From the NCBI GenBank assembly GCA_900316985.1, contig ONFE01000022.1, forward strand, positions 1 through 36,341: a stretch of DNA of 36,341 bases. The letters run 5' to 3'. Shown one piece after another: positions 28,587 through 36,020 of this stretch. The stretch is from an uncultured Prevotellaceae bacterium. Its GTDB lineage: Bacteria; Bacteroidota; Bacteroidia; Bacteroidales; Bacteroidaceae. Each line of letters starts with the position of its first letter. Within the stretch, counting starts at the first letter, position 1. The position numbers were made by a program, and so were the translations under genes. Under the pieces are notes generated by a model that was not told the DNA's origin, did not search any database, and worked only from the letters and a program-made list of their open reading frames with translations.

Positions 28587-29552
28587 ATGCCGAGTCTGAA
28601 AGAGATTAAAGGCCGTATTGCCTCAGTCAACAGCACGCGCAAGATCACCTCTGCCATGAAGATGGTGGCTTCATCCAAGCTCCACCATGCACAGGTGGCC
28701 ATCGAGAACATGCTCCCCTACGAGGAAATGCTCGAGCACATCCTCAAGACCTTCCTGGCCTCGGATGCCGAGCTCCGCAGCACCTTCCTCCAGGAGCGGC
28801 CCGTCAAGCGTGTGGCCTTGATTGTCTATTCCAGCAACTCCTCGCTCTGCGGCGGATTCAATGCCAACGTCATCAAGGAGATGCAGAAGACACTCGACCA
28901 GTACGAGCATCTCGGCAAGGATAATATCATCGTTTATCCCATCGGCCGCAAGGTAGCCGAGAAGGTCACAAAACTCGGATTCAAGTCCGCAGGCAACTTC
29001 GTGGCCCTGGCCGACAAGCCCAATGTGGACGGCTGCATCAGCATCGCCCAGGAGCTCGGAGCCATGTATGCCAAGGGCGAGGTCGATCGCGTGGAGATGA
29101 TCTACCACCACTTCAAGAGTGCCGGTTCGCAGATCCTCACCCACAAGACCTTCTTGCCCATCGACATCGAGAGCGAGCTCAATGCCGACAAGGAGCGCGA
29201 CCTCACCTCCAACGTAGCCACGCGCGAGGCCGTGGAGTATCTCCGCAATCGCGACCGCCAGCAGGCTGCCAAGGAGCGCCAGGCCGCCAAGCCTCTCAAC
29301 GACAACTACATCGTGGAGCCCGATCTCCATTCGGTGCTCAACAAGCTCGTTCCGAAGCTGGCACACCTGATGCTCTACACCGCATTGCTCGACTCCGTTG
29401 CATCCGAGCACGCCGCCCGTATGGTTGCCATGCAGACGGCTACCGATAATGCCGATGAATTGTTGCGCGACCTCAACCTGCAGTACAACAAGAGTCGTCA
29501 GCAGGCTATTACCAATGAACTTCTCGACATCGTGGGAGGCTCCCAAAACTAA
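28587..29552 (+). CDS. atpG: F1Fo ATP synthase subunit gamma
   Basis: 321 residues. The rotor helices are recognisable: LKEIKGRIASVNSTRKITSA at the start and AMQTATDNADELLRDLNLQY near the end, with SSNSSLCGGFNANV in the central domain. It is longer than E. coli gamma (287) because of a charged stretch around residues 205-235 (NADKERDLTS, YLRNRDRQQAAKERQAAK). It is the last gene of the operon and is followed by a strong terminator. Confidence 0.95.
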   Translation: MPSLKEIKGRIASVNSTRKITSAMKMVASSKLHHAQVAIENMLPYEEMLEHILKTFLASDAELRSTFLQERPVKRVALIVYSSNSSLCGGFNANVIKEMQKTLDQYEHLGKDNIIVYPIGRKVAEKVTKLGFKSAGNFVALADKPNVDGCISIAQELGAMYAKGEVDRVEMIYHHFKSAGSQILTHKTFLPIDIESELNADKERDLTSNVATREAVEYLRNRDRQQAAKERQAAKPLNDNYIVEPDLHSVLNKLVPKLAHLMLYTALLDSVASEHAARMVAMQTATDNADELLRDLNLQYNKSRQQAITNELLDIVGGSQN

Positions 29553-29577
29553 CACCTTCCACCTGTCATCAACTATT

Positions 29578-29616
29578 AAGCGGCTGTCTTCCACAAAAGG
29601 AAAGCAGCCGCTTTTT
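29578..29616 (+). terminator. Terminator of the ATP synthase operon
   Basis: AAGCGGCTG pairs with CAGCCGCTT, with a purine-rich loop, followed by TTTTT. It lies 25 nt after the atpG stop. Confidence 0.88.
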
Positions 29617-29642
29617 CAGGTAGTTGAATAAAGGAATAGGTG

Positions 29643-31688
29643 TTACTTAACCACTAACTTCTTTATTGTTCCGTCACTCTTGCGGATGATGTTCATACCC
29701 TTCTTGGGCGATTGTATACGCTTGCCATCAGGAGTATAAACCTTCTTGTCAGATTCTTCCGCATAAATGCCGTTAATACCTGTGGAAATATAGCTGCCGT
29801 AGATGGTAACATCGTATGCGGGCATGGTTGTTGGATGTGAATTCCATGTAATCTCATAGCCTTCCTTCGGGGATGCTGGTGGCGTTATTGTTGAGCCATA
29901 AGTAACCTCTTCGGTTGTCAGCAAAGCATTATCCACCATATAGGTTATCGTGTACGTATTAATGGTGAACCTACCTGTAATGGTCACATCACTTGAAGGC
30001 ATCGTTTCAGGAATATCACTCCAACCTGAGAAGGTATAACCTTCTTTCGTGGGATTTTCCTCAGCGGCAATAGTGGAACCAAATTCTATTTCGCTTGATT
30101 TATACTCCACACCATCTACTATGTACATTAGTTTGTACTTATTGGGGACAAACGTTCCTGTGATAGTCACATCGCTTGCAGGCATCGTTTCAGGGATTTC
30201 ACTCCAGCCTGAGAATGTATAACCTTCCTTCGTTGGGGCTTCATCAGGAGTAATTGCATCTCCTTCCTCTAAAGTATAAGTCGAGTATGTTTCGCCATCA
30301 ACTAAATATGTCAAAGTATACTCATAAGGGTTTCCTTCTATAATATGCAAGAACCTGTTCCAGTAATCAGTTGACTTATATTTATCTATAGTTCCTTTGG
30401 GTACATATAGGGGAGTATTATTGAATACATCATCAGAAAAACACCATCCATTAATCGAACAAGGATTCTCCATTTTGGAAACTACAGAGGTCAAGCCACT
30501 GCAGTCATAGAAAGTATAGTCTCCGATGGAAGTGACGGAATTGGGGATGGTCACAGAGGTCAGGCCGCTGCAATACTGGAAAGCCCTTTCTCCGATGCTT
30601 GTCACGGAATTGGGGATGGTCACAGAGGTCAGGCCGCTGCACTCAAGGAAAGCTTTATTTCCGATACTTGTGACGGAATTGGGGATGGTCACGGAGGTCA
30701 GGCCTCTACATCTTTCGAAAGCAAGCACTCCGATGTCGGTCACGGAATTGCCGATGGTCACGGAGGTCAGGCCTGTGCAATAAGAGAAAGCACCCGCTCC
30801 GATGCTTGTCACGGAATTGGGGATGGTCACGGAGGTAAGGCCCATGCATCTACCGAAAGCACCATCTCCGATAGAGGTCATAGAATTGCCGATGGTCACG
30901 GAGGTCAGACCGCTACAACCATAGAAAGCCTCGTATCCAATGCTGGTCACGGAATTGGGGATGGTCACGGAGGACAGGCCGCTGCAACCCCAGAAAGCAC
31001 GATATCCGATAGAGGTCACGGAATTGGGGATGGTTACAGAAGTAAGGCTTGTACAGCCGCTGAAAGCTTCGTATTCAATGCTGGTCACAGAATTGGGGAT
31101 GGTTACTGAGGTCAGGCCGCTGCAATTAGAGAAAGCACCACCTCCAATGCTGGTCACCGAATTGGGGATAACCAATTCCGTGATTTCCTCTTCGTTTAGA
31201 TATAAATGATGGGCATACCAAAGAGGGTTATCATGAAATGTAATACTACACCATACTGCTAAATCTGTGATATGAACCGAGGTCAGGCCGCGGCAGCCAT
31301 AGAAAGCCTGGTTTCCGATGCTGGTCACGGAATTAGGGATAGTTATAGAGGTCAGGCCGCTGCAACCACGGAAAGCATAGTCTCCAATACTGGTTACGGA
31401 ATTGGGGATGGTCACGGAGGTTAGGCCGCGGCAAACATTGAAAGCAGCTTGTCCGATGCTGGTCACTTTCCTTGTGCTAGACATATAGGTTACTTCCTTA
31501 GGGACATTGACTTCTCCAGAATAAGAAGAGTTGTAATTTTCGTTTTTATACGTTACTTCCAACTCAGTACCATTGTTAATGTAATTGTAATAGATGGTGA
31601 CACCATCGACATTCTCTACGGCAATGTCATAGGCACTGGCCAGCAATGGAAGGGATAGCAATAAAGTGGATAAGAAAAGTTTCTTCAT
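29643..31688 (-). CDS. BspA-like leucine-rich-repeat surface protein
   Basis: 681 residues. A signal peptide (KKLFLSTLLLSLPLLASA) is followed by a short lead-in and 13 BspA/TpLRR-type repeats of 23 residues (residues 75 to about 403; consensus VTSIGxxAFxxCxGLTSVTIPNS). One imperfect 34-residue unit interrupts them after the third copy. Three repeats of about 60 residues resembling the InlB-B/Listeria-Bacteroides type follow (for example PTKEGYTFSGWSEIPETMP). The C-terminus, KVYTPDGKRIQSPKKGMNII...KKLVVK, is the short tail common on secreted Prevotella proteins and may be a sorting signal. BspA relatives bind host matrix proteins; the ligand here is unknown. It has a long structured leader (see 31768-31884). 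Confidence 0.92.
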   Translation of the reverse strand: MKKLFLSTLLLSLPLLASAYDIAVENVDGVTIYYNYINNGTELEVTYKNENYNSSYSGEVNVPKEVTYMSSTRKVTSIGQAAFNVCRGLTSVTIPNSVTSIGDYAFRGCSGLTSITIPNSVTSIGNQAFYGCRGLTSVHITDLAVWCSITFHDNPLWYAHHLYLNEEEITELVIPNSVTSIGGGAFSNCSGLTSVTIPNSVTSIEYEAFSGCTSLTSVTIPNSVTSIGYRAFWGCSGLSSVTIPNSVTSIGYEAFYGCSGLTSVTIGNSMTSIGDGAFGRCMGLTSVTIPNSVTSIGAGAFSYCTGLTSVTIGNSVTDIGVLAFERCRGLTSVTIPNSVTSIGNKAFLECSGLTSVTIPNSVTSIGERAFQYCSGLTSVTIPNSVTSIGDYTFYDCSGLTSVVSKMENPCSINGWCFSDDVFNNTPLYVPKGTIDKYKSTDYWNRFLHIIEGNPYEYTLTYLVDGETYSTYTLEEGDAITPDEAPTKEGYTFSGWSEIPETMPASDVTITGTFVPNKYKLMYIVDGVEYKSSEIEFGSTIAAEENPTKEGYTFSGWSDIPETMPSSDVTITGRFTINTYTITYMVDNALLTTEEVTYGSTITPPASPKEGYEITWNSHPTTMPAYDVTIYGSYISTGINGIYAEESDKKVYTPDGKRIQSPKKGMNIIRKSDGTIKKLVVK
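30482..31466 (-). repeat. 69-bp tandem coding repeats (LRR array)
   Basis: Thirteen 69-bp units encode the leucine-rich repeats. The stretch gtcacggaattggggatggt recurs almost unchanged in most units, so neighbouring copies are similar enough at DNA level to recombine. One diverged segment lies near 31158-31259. Confidence 0.9.
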
Positions 31689-31767
31689 GATACCTTTATT
31701 TTTAGATAGTTTTTATTTCGATTCAGATAGATACAAAAAAAGAACGTGGACTAATTACTTCGTCTAC

Positions 31768-31884
31768 GTCTCTGAGGTATCGGCAAACACCTATGCACCA
31801 TATCCGAGTAAAAGCCCACGCCGATCGACGTGAGCATTAACTTATACTCTTGGTGCCTCATCTAATTTGCCGATTTTCAGAGAC
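31768..31884 (-). ncRNA. Structured leader RNA of the BspA-like gene
   Basis: Nested complementary segments fold into one long rod: GTCTCTGA (31768-31775) with TCAGAGAC (31877-31884); TCGGCAAA (31780-31787) with TTTGCCGA (31866-31873); GCACCA (31795-31800) with TGGTGC (31851-31856); GAGTA (31806-31810) with TACTC (31845-31849); GCCCACG (31814-31820) with CGTGAGC (31829-31835, one mismatch). It lies between the promoter at 31980 and the start codon, within a leader of about 290 nt. I could not match it to a known riboswitch; it may be a cis-regulatory RNA or the footprint of an inserted element. Confidence 0.55.
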
Positions 31885-31979
31885 AAGAATAAAGCTAACG
31901 CTTCATCTATATGTTCTTTATGTAGTCACTATGTCATACGCATTGCGATTTTATGGGTTCATCATATTTTTATCGTTGG

Positions 31980-32011
31980 CAAAGATAGTACAAAGGAATG
32001 GAAAATGCAAA
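31980..32011 (-). promoter_or_regulatory. Promoter of the BspA-like gene
   Basis: On the minus strand TTTG (32011-32008), 20 bp and TATCTTTG (31987-31980) match the consensus exactly. The start codon is about 290 nt downstream, giving an unusually long leader. Confidence 0.78.
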
Positions 32012-32174
32012 TAAATCTGCAACTTTTACCGAGTGCGGGATATTAAATCAAACAATATAGATAGTTAGTTGATTATTAGTGTATTTTTATTTTTGGTGAG
32101 CTATGCCCTCGCTGTTTGCAACGAGATTCGTCAAGCGATCAAGGGCTTGGTAGAGAGATAATCAAGACCTGGCG

Positions 32175-32322
32175 TGACAGTTGTGACAGTTGTGACAGTT
32201 ATAATAACGAGGTATACTTCCCCTCTATATTCTTTATAATTAATTGATATATAGATAGTTATATATAAATATAAGAAAACGTACACCCTCGAAAAACAAC
32301 TGTCACAATTGTCACACTGTCA
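32175..32322. repeat. Three 9-bp tandem repeats facing inverted copies
   Basis: TGACAGTTG, TGACAGTTG, TGACAGTTA (32175-32201) face CAACTGTCA, CAATTGTCA, CACTGTCA (32297-32322). The two arms of about 26 nt can pair across 95 bp of A/T-rich DNA. No gene lies here. Confidence 0.85.
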
Positions 32323-32391
32323 CAAACTACTATTAATAACAATCTAAAAGGCTGATAATCAATGAAATACGATATAAGAAAACCAACGGCA

Positions 32392-32449
32392 CCTGTGATT
32401 CCGAACCTCGGCAGGGGCACGGAATGTGTGAATTTGCTCCTATCACAGG
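32392..32449. repeat. Short nested inverted repeat
   Basis: CCTGTGAT (32392-32399) pairs with ATCACAGG (32442-32449), and ATTCCG (32398-32403) with CGGAAT (32420-32425). The two pairings overlap by two bases, so they may be alternatives. A small structure in the repeat-rich gap. Confidence 0.5.
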
Positions 32450-32536
32450 CCTAAAAAGACATGCATGAACCCTTAGTTTCGATGTTTTTCCCATATATGG
32501 CGCGATACATATAAATGTAATAGATGAAGTTTCGGT

Positions 32537-32660
32537 GTGTAGGGTGTAGGGTGTGTACCCTTTTTCTATAAACTTTATTATTTTCATACGCGCGAAAACC
32601 TTAGATTATCATGTTTTAATAAAAGTTGCGGAAAAAGGGTACACACCCTACACCCTACAC
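32537..32660. repeat. 30-bp perfect inverted repeat with GGGTGTA units
   Basis: The 30 bases at 32537-32566 (GTGTAGGGTGTAGGG..., ending ACCCTTTTTC) are the exact reverse complement of 32631-32660. The 64-bp interior adds AACTTTATTA near 32571-32580, which nearly matches TAATAAAAGTT on the other side, extending the stem with one bulge. The arms are built from 7-bp GGGTGTA units. Confidence 0.9.
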
Positions 32661-32695
32661 CCTAAACCCTTCATCTATATAAACGAACTTTGACT

Positions 32696-32805
32696 TTCGG
32701 GCGGATGATACTTTGCCTTCGGGCGGATGATGTTTTGGAATCGGGCGGATGATACTTTGGAAAGCAACGGATGATGTTTTGGCTGTGGTCGGATGATATT
32801 TACAT
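32696..32805. repeat. Tandem array A: five 22-bp repeats
   Basis: Head-to-tail units at 32696, 32718, 32740, 32762 and 32784. The core is CGGATGAT followed by A/G, one base and TTT; the first three units read TCGGGCGGATGATACTTTG or close to it, and the last two are more diverged. The period is exactly 22 bp with no spacer. Confidence 0.9.
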
Positions 32806-32833
32806 ACGCGAAAAAAAGATTTTTACCTCATAT

Positions 32834-32919
32834 ACCTACTACTTTTGATGTAACGCATTGGGTTTTAATAAGTTATTGGTAGTAGGTGAGCCTTTTTTAC
32901 CTACTACAATCCTACTACC
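32834..32919. repeat. CCTACTAC repeats and hairpin
   Basis: ACCTACTAC at 32834-32842 and 32899-32907 and CCTACTACC at 32911-32919, with the inverse GTAGTAGGT at 32879-32887. The inverse and the 32899 copy form a 9-bp stem with an 11-nt loop. Confidence 0.75.
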
Positions 32920-32966
32920 GAACCCTATACTTTTCGGCATTTTCGCGATTTTTCTTTCAAAAAAAG

Positions 32967-33076
32967 GCTTTAACCGGAAACAAAACTTCCACCCATTGGA
33001 AGGGTTGTTTCCACCCATTGGAAACAGTGCTTCTATCCATTGGAAAGGATGCTTCCAGACTATGGAAACAAATCGC
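32967..33076. repeat. Tandem array B: four to five 22-bp repeats
   Basis: Units at 32989, 33011, 33033 and 33055 share CCATTGGAA (the last has CTATGGAAA) and end near GCTT or GTTT. A more diverged unit precedes them at 32967. The period is again exactly 22 bp, but the sequence is unrelated to array A. Frames across this stretch are open only because the 22-bp units contain no stop. The array ends 30 bp before the stop of the peptidase-like gene. Confidence 0.88.
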
Positions 33077-33105
33077 GCAGATAATGATGAAAAACTCCCT
33101 TTTTG

Positions 33106-33594
33106 TTATGCAAAAAGTTTGAGCCAGATGCGGCGATAAAAAGCGAGCAGATAACGACGAATAGGGAAGAGGCGAGTCCAGAACCAGGAGTAGATGCGCC
33201 ATTTCAAGCCGTCGGTACGGTCGAGAGTTTCGCGGCCCTTACGGTAGAATCCGATGACGGCTCCCTGAACATCTTTCAGCTTGCATTGTTCCGTGCCTAA
33301 GTTGCCGTCACCTCGAAGAACTACGTCGTCACCTTGGATGGAGATGATACGATGAAGTACGAAATGCTTGGGGCCAACTTCGGCAAGTACGGGATCGCCG
33401 ACCTTGGGATTAACGGGCTTGGTGAGAAGTGCCTTGTCGCGTCCGTCTTCCAAAAAGGGGCGCATGCTGAAACCTTTCAATCGAAGGGTCACGGTATGGC
33501 CTTCGTTGAGCATCTTCACAATTTCCGGCAGCAGGATGGCATTGGGAAACTGAACTTCATTGATCTTGATATCGTCAGTCGGCAATGGCAGCAT
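33106..33594 (-). CDS. S24/S26-family peptidase-like protein
   Basis: 162 residues from ATG 33594 (a GTG at 33603 would add three). The motif GFSMRPFLEDG with S43 matches the nucleophile box of LexA/signal-peptidase-type serine peptidases. FVLHRIISIQGDDVVLRGDGN with H81 matches the second box, where S26B-type enzymes have a catalytic His. The C-terminus is basic and aromatic (WFWTRLFPIRRYLLAFYRRI) and may lie on the membrane. The start overlaps the kinase-like gene by 20 nt, so the two are probably translationally coupled. Similar peptidase/kinase pairs occur near peptide-modification genes in Bacteroidota, but none are seen here. Activity is unproven. Confidence 0.72.
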   Translation of the reverse strand: MLPLPTDDIKINEVQFPNAILLPEIVKMLNEGHTVTLRLKGFSMRPFLEDGRDKALLTKPVNPKVGDPVLAEVGPKHFVLHRIISIQGDDVVLRGDGNLGTEQCKLKDVQGAVIGFYRKGRETLDRTDGLKWRIYSWFWTRLFPIRRYLLAFYRRIWLKLFA

Positions 33595-34465
33595 GACAGA
33601 CACGGGCTGCCTCTTCGTTTGGCAGGCAATGGAGCGTGTAGATGCCCACGCGCTCGATAACGCGGGTCACATTGTTGCAGATGGCATTAAAGATGTCCTT
33701 GTCCCACTTCATGGAGGAGCAGGAGGGTAGGAAAGAGGCAAAGGCTTCTATCGGAGGCAATTTCTCGATACTGTTTTCCTGTGCACGATCAATGCGGGTG
33801 ACGGCTCCCAGACGTGCTTTCACATTGCGGTAGCAAGGAGTCTTTCCGCTCCAGGGACTTCCGTAGATGAAACATTCATCATCAATGATGCGTACAATGG
33901 GGTTGTCATCGTTCATCAGATCACAACCGGGAATGTAGCGCAGCCACATGCTTACCTGGGTGCTCTTGCCCGTTCCACTCTTGGCGATGAAGGCATAGCC
34001 GTAGCCGTTCTGCCTGACCAGTGAGGCATGGATGAGAAGCGTCTGCTGGAGGCTGCCGGCAAATGCAAAGATGAGCATCATCGCGTTATTGAGACCGAAG
34101 CATCGCATGTTGTAGTTGCCATTGAGTGCCACACGGCAATCGGAGAAATCCTTATTTGATTGGAGCAGGCAGCAGTCGGCGCCATTAATGTCCTTGATGA
34201 TATACTGATAGCCGCCATCCGGCAAGCGGTCCACGATGGTATCACCATTTCCCGTATCAAACTTCCCGATACGTTCGCGACCTTCGCCCTTGATGGCAGG
34301 CAACGCGTCATCAACAGTTAGTTGAAAGAAGCATTTGTCGTCAGGAAATTCATTTACGCGGAAAGGCTCAAACGATGGAAGGAGCCTCATGCTGTTATAG
34401 CGAGACTCCTTGAATATGATGCTAACATTGAAATCAGCAATGCGGAACTTGTTGATGTTGTCCAT
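33575..34465 (-). CDS. HprK-like serine kinase family protein
   Basis: 296 residues from ATG 34465 (a TTG at 34471 is possible). The C-terminal half has the HPr kinase/phosphorylase fold: an HASLVRQNGYGYAFIAKSGT segment leading into Walker A (SGTGKS, 163-168), an Asp-rich stretch DLMNDDNP at 182-189, and YGSPWSGKTP at 201-210. The N-terminal half is unlike HprK and is specific to this group. Such proteins are usually found with PqqD-like and S24-like genes. It lies 10 nt after the secreted-protein gene and overlaps the peptidase-like gene. The substrate is unknown. Confidence 0.75.
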   Translation of the reverse strand: MDNINKFRIADFNVSIIFKESRYNSMRLLPSFEPFRVNEFPDDKCFFQLTVDDALPAIKGEGRERIGKFDTGNGDTIVDRLPDGGYQYIIKDINGADCCLLQSNKDFSDCRVALNGNYNMRCFGLNNAMMLIFAFAGSLQQTLLIHASLVRQNGYGYAFIAKSGTGKSTQVSMWLRYIPGCDLMNDDNPIVRIIDDECFIYGSPWSGKTPCYRNVKARLGAVTRIDRAQENSIEKLPPIEAFASFLPSCSSMKWDKDIFNAICNNVTRVIERVGIYTLHCLPNEEAARVCHAAIAD

Positions 34466-34475
34466 CGGCAATGCT

Positions 34476-34985
34476 TTAGTTCTTGGGTTGACGCGCTCCG
34501 CCTTTGGCTTCCTTCCGTTGCTTTTTGGCCGCCTTCTTGGCCTCTTTCTTCGTCATCTTCTCTTCATCACCATTCTGATTTGCATTGGGTTCAATACACT
34601 TGAACCTGAACTGGTCCTGCGTGAGATGCTTCACGTTGAAATTGCCTTTCTTAGTGTATTTGGCCGAAAGCTTGGCGTATTTCTTATAGACTTTCTTCTC
34701 CTTTGGAGAGAAACAGATGATACAAGTGCGGTTAGGCATTCCATGATCTGCGAGGTAGTCGCGCAGCTGATAGGAATAGTTGTCACGGCTTACAAGGAAG
34801 TCGTTCTTTTCGTTGAGCCATGCGCTGTCAAGCACCTGTATATCAGTGAAATAAACAGTAGAGTCGTTGAAACTGGCAGCAAAGCCGAAAGCATAAGTCT
34901 TGACCATTTTGTTCTTAGCCTGTGACTGCAGACCGATGCAGAACAAAAGGGTCAGAATGAATCCTGAAATAATAATTCTTTTCAC
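34476..34985 (-). CDS. Secreted protein of unknown function
   Basis: 169 residues from a GTG. A signal peptide (KRIIISGFILTLLFCIGLQSQA) precedes a small domain of about 110 residues (TYAFGFAASFNDSTVYFTDI, RDYLADHGMPNRTCIICFSP). The tail is very rich in Lys and Ala (KKEAKKAAKKQRKEAKGG). There is no ATG that would keep the signal peptide. It lies 38 nt after rpoD with no promoter visible between them, so it is probably transcribed with rpoD. I do not recognise the family. Confidence 0.75.
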   Translation of the reverse strand: MKRIIISGFILTLLFCIGLQSQAKNKMVKTYAFGFAASFNDSTVYFTDIQVLDSAWLNEKNDFLVSRDNYSYQLRDYLADHGMPNRTCIICFSPKEKKVYKKYAKLSAKYTKKGNFNVKHLTQDQFRFKCIEPNANQNGDEEKMTKKEAKKAAKKQRKEAKGGARQPKN

Positions 34986-35023
34986 GCTATAATATCAAAT
35001 AGTTATATTTATATGTAGCCGAC

Positions 35024-35887
35024 CTATTGTCCGAGATAGGTCTTGAGCATTTTGCTCTTGGTGTTGTGGCGGAGGCGGCGGATGGCTTTCTCCTTAATCT
35101 GACGTACACGCTCACGGGTGAGTCCGAAACGCTCGCCGATTTCCTCAAGCGTCATCTCCGGTTGACCGATGCCGAAGAAGCATTCGATGATGTTGCGCTC
35201 GCGCTCATTGAGCAATGTCAGCGCGCGTGAGATTTCATCACGCAGGGATTCCATCACCAGCGTGCGGTCGGCCATGGGAGCATCATCATTAATCATGATG
35301 TCGAGCAGGCTGTTGTCCTCGCCTTCCACGAATGGAGCGTCCACACTGATATGGCGGCCGTTCACCTTCATGGCATCGATGATCTTGTCCTCAGGGAGGT
35401 CAATCTTCTCTGCAATCTCATCTACGCTGGGACGGCGCTCATGCTCCTGCTCAAACTTATTGAGTACGCGATTGATCTTGCTTACCGAACCCACCTGATT
35501 GAGAGGCAGGCGCACAATGCGGCTCTGTTCTGCAATGGCCTGAAGGATACTCTGACGAATCCACCACACCGCATAGGAGATGAACTTAAAGCCGCGGGTC
35601 TCATCGAATTTCTCTGCAGCCTTGATAAGACCAAGATTTCCCTCGTTGATGAGGTCGGGTAGGGAAAGTCCCTGATTCTGGTACTGCTTTGCTACTGAGA
35701 CAACAAATCGCAGATTGGCCTTTGTGAGTTTCTCCAGCGCCTTGCGGTCACCTTTGCGGATTCGCTGTGCCAACTCCACCTCCTCATCCACGGTGAGCAG
35801 GTCTTCATGGCCTATTTCCTGTAAATACTTATCGAGAGAAGCACTCTCGCGGTTGGTAATGGATTTGCTGATTTTTAATTGTCTCAT
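35024..35887 (-). CDS. rpoD: Primary RNA polymerase sigma factor (sigma-ABfr type)
   Basis: 287 residues from [15 protein letters not shown]; an in-frame extension to 35923 lies across the promoter and is rejected. Region 1.2 ([20 protein letters not shown]), region 2 ([20 protein letters not shown] and [19 protein letters not shown]), region 3, and region 4 with the helix-turn-helix [20 protein letters not shown] are all present. Region 1.1 and the non-conserved insert of E. coli sigma-70 are absent, as is normal for Bacteroidota. This factor should read the TAnnTTTG promoters listed here. Confidence 0.97.
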   Translation of the reverse strand: MRQLKISKSITNRESASLDKYLQEIGHEDLLTVDEEVELAQRIRKGDRKALEKLTKANLRFVVSVAKQYQNQGLSLPDLINEGNLGLIKAAEKFDETRGFKFISYAVWWIRQSILQAIAEQSRIVRLPLNQVGSVSKINRVLNKFEQEHERRPSVDEIAEKIDLPEDKIIDAMKVNGRHISVDAPFVEGEDNSLLDIMINDDAPMADRTLVMESLRDEISRALTLLNERERNIIECFFGIGQPEMTLEEIGERFGLTRERVRQIKEKAIRRLRHNTKSKMLKTYLGQ

Positions 35888-35912
35888 GAAGCAATAGATT
35901 TTAAAGCAAGCG

Positions 35913-35943
35913 CAAAAATACAACTTTTTGTTTGAAAACCAAA
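35913..35943 (-). promoter_or_regulatory. Promoter of rpoD
   Basis: On the minus strand TTTG (35943-35940), 19 bp and TATTTTTG (35920-35913), with the start codon 25 nt beyond. Confidence 0.75.
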
Positions 35944-35962
35944 AGTTTTTGGGATTTATTTA

Positions 35963-35994
35963 CAAAAAAACGGGCAATCTGTATAGATTACCCG
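35963..35994 (-). terminator. Terminator of the degP gene
   Basis: CGGGCAATCT (35971-35980) pairs with AGATTACCCG (35985-35994) with one mismatch and a GTAT loop, followed on the minus strand by TTTTTTTG. It separates degP from rpoD. Confidence 0.85.
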
Positions 35995-36020
35995 CTTTTC
36001 TTAGTATTTAAATCCGTTTT

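Noticed and set aside
28671-29594. 307-residue frame antisense to atpG
   Set aside because: It is a shadow caused by the G+C-rich third positions of atpG and covers the operon terminator.
32333-32587. 84-residue frame on the minus strand
   Set aside because: It spans the inverted repeats, has no recognisable domain and no promoter, and its composition is not protein-like.
32696-32805. Iteron-type plasmid origin
   Set aside because: Period and A/T-rich surroundings would fit, but no replication initiator, partition genes or other plasmid functions lie within the window; kept only as a speculation.
32696-33076. CRISPR array
   Set aside because: The 22-bp units are directly head to tail with no unique spacers, the units are degenerate, and no cas genes are present.
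32858-33139. 93-residue frame on the plus strand
   Set aside because: It runs through array B and is open mainly because the repeats lack stops in that frame; its protein is a translation of the repeat units.
35888-35923. 12-residue extension of RpoD
   Set aside because: It overlaps the rpoD -7 box, and RpoD of Bacteroidota starts at MRQLKI.
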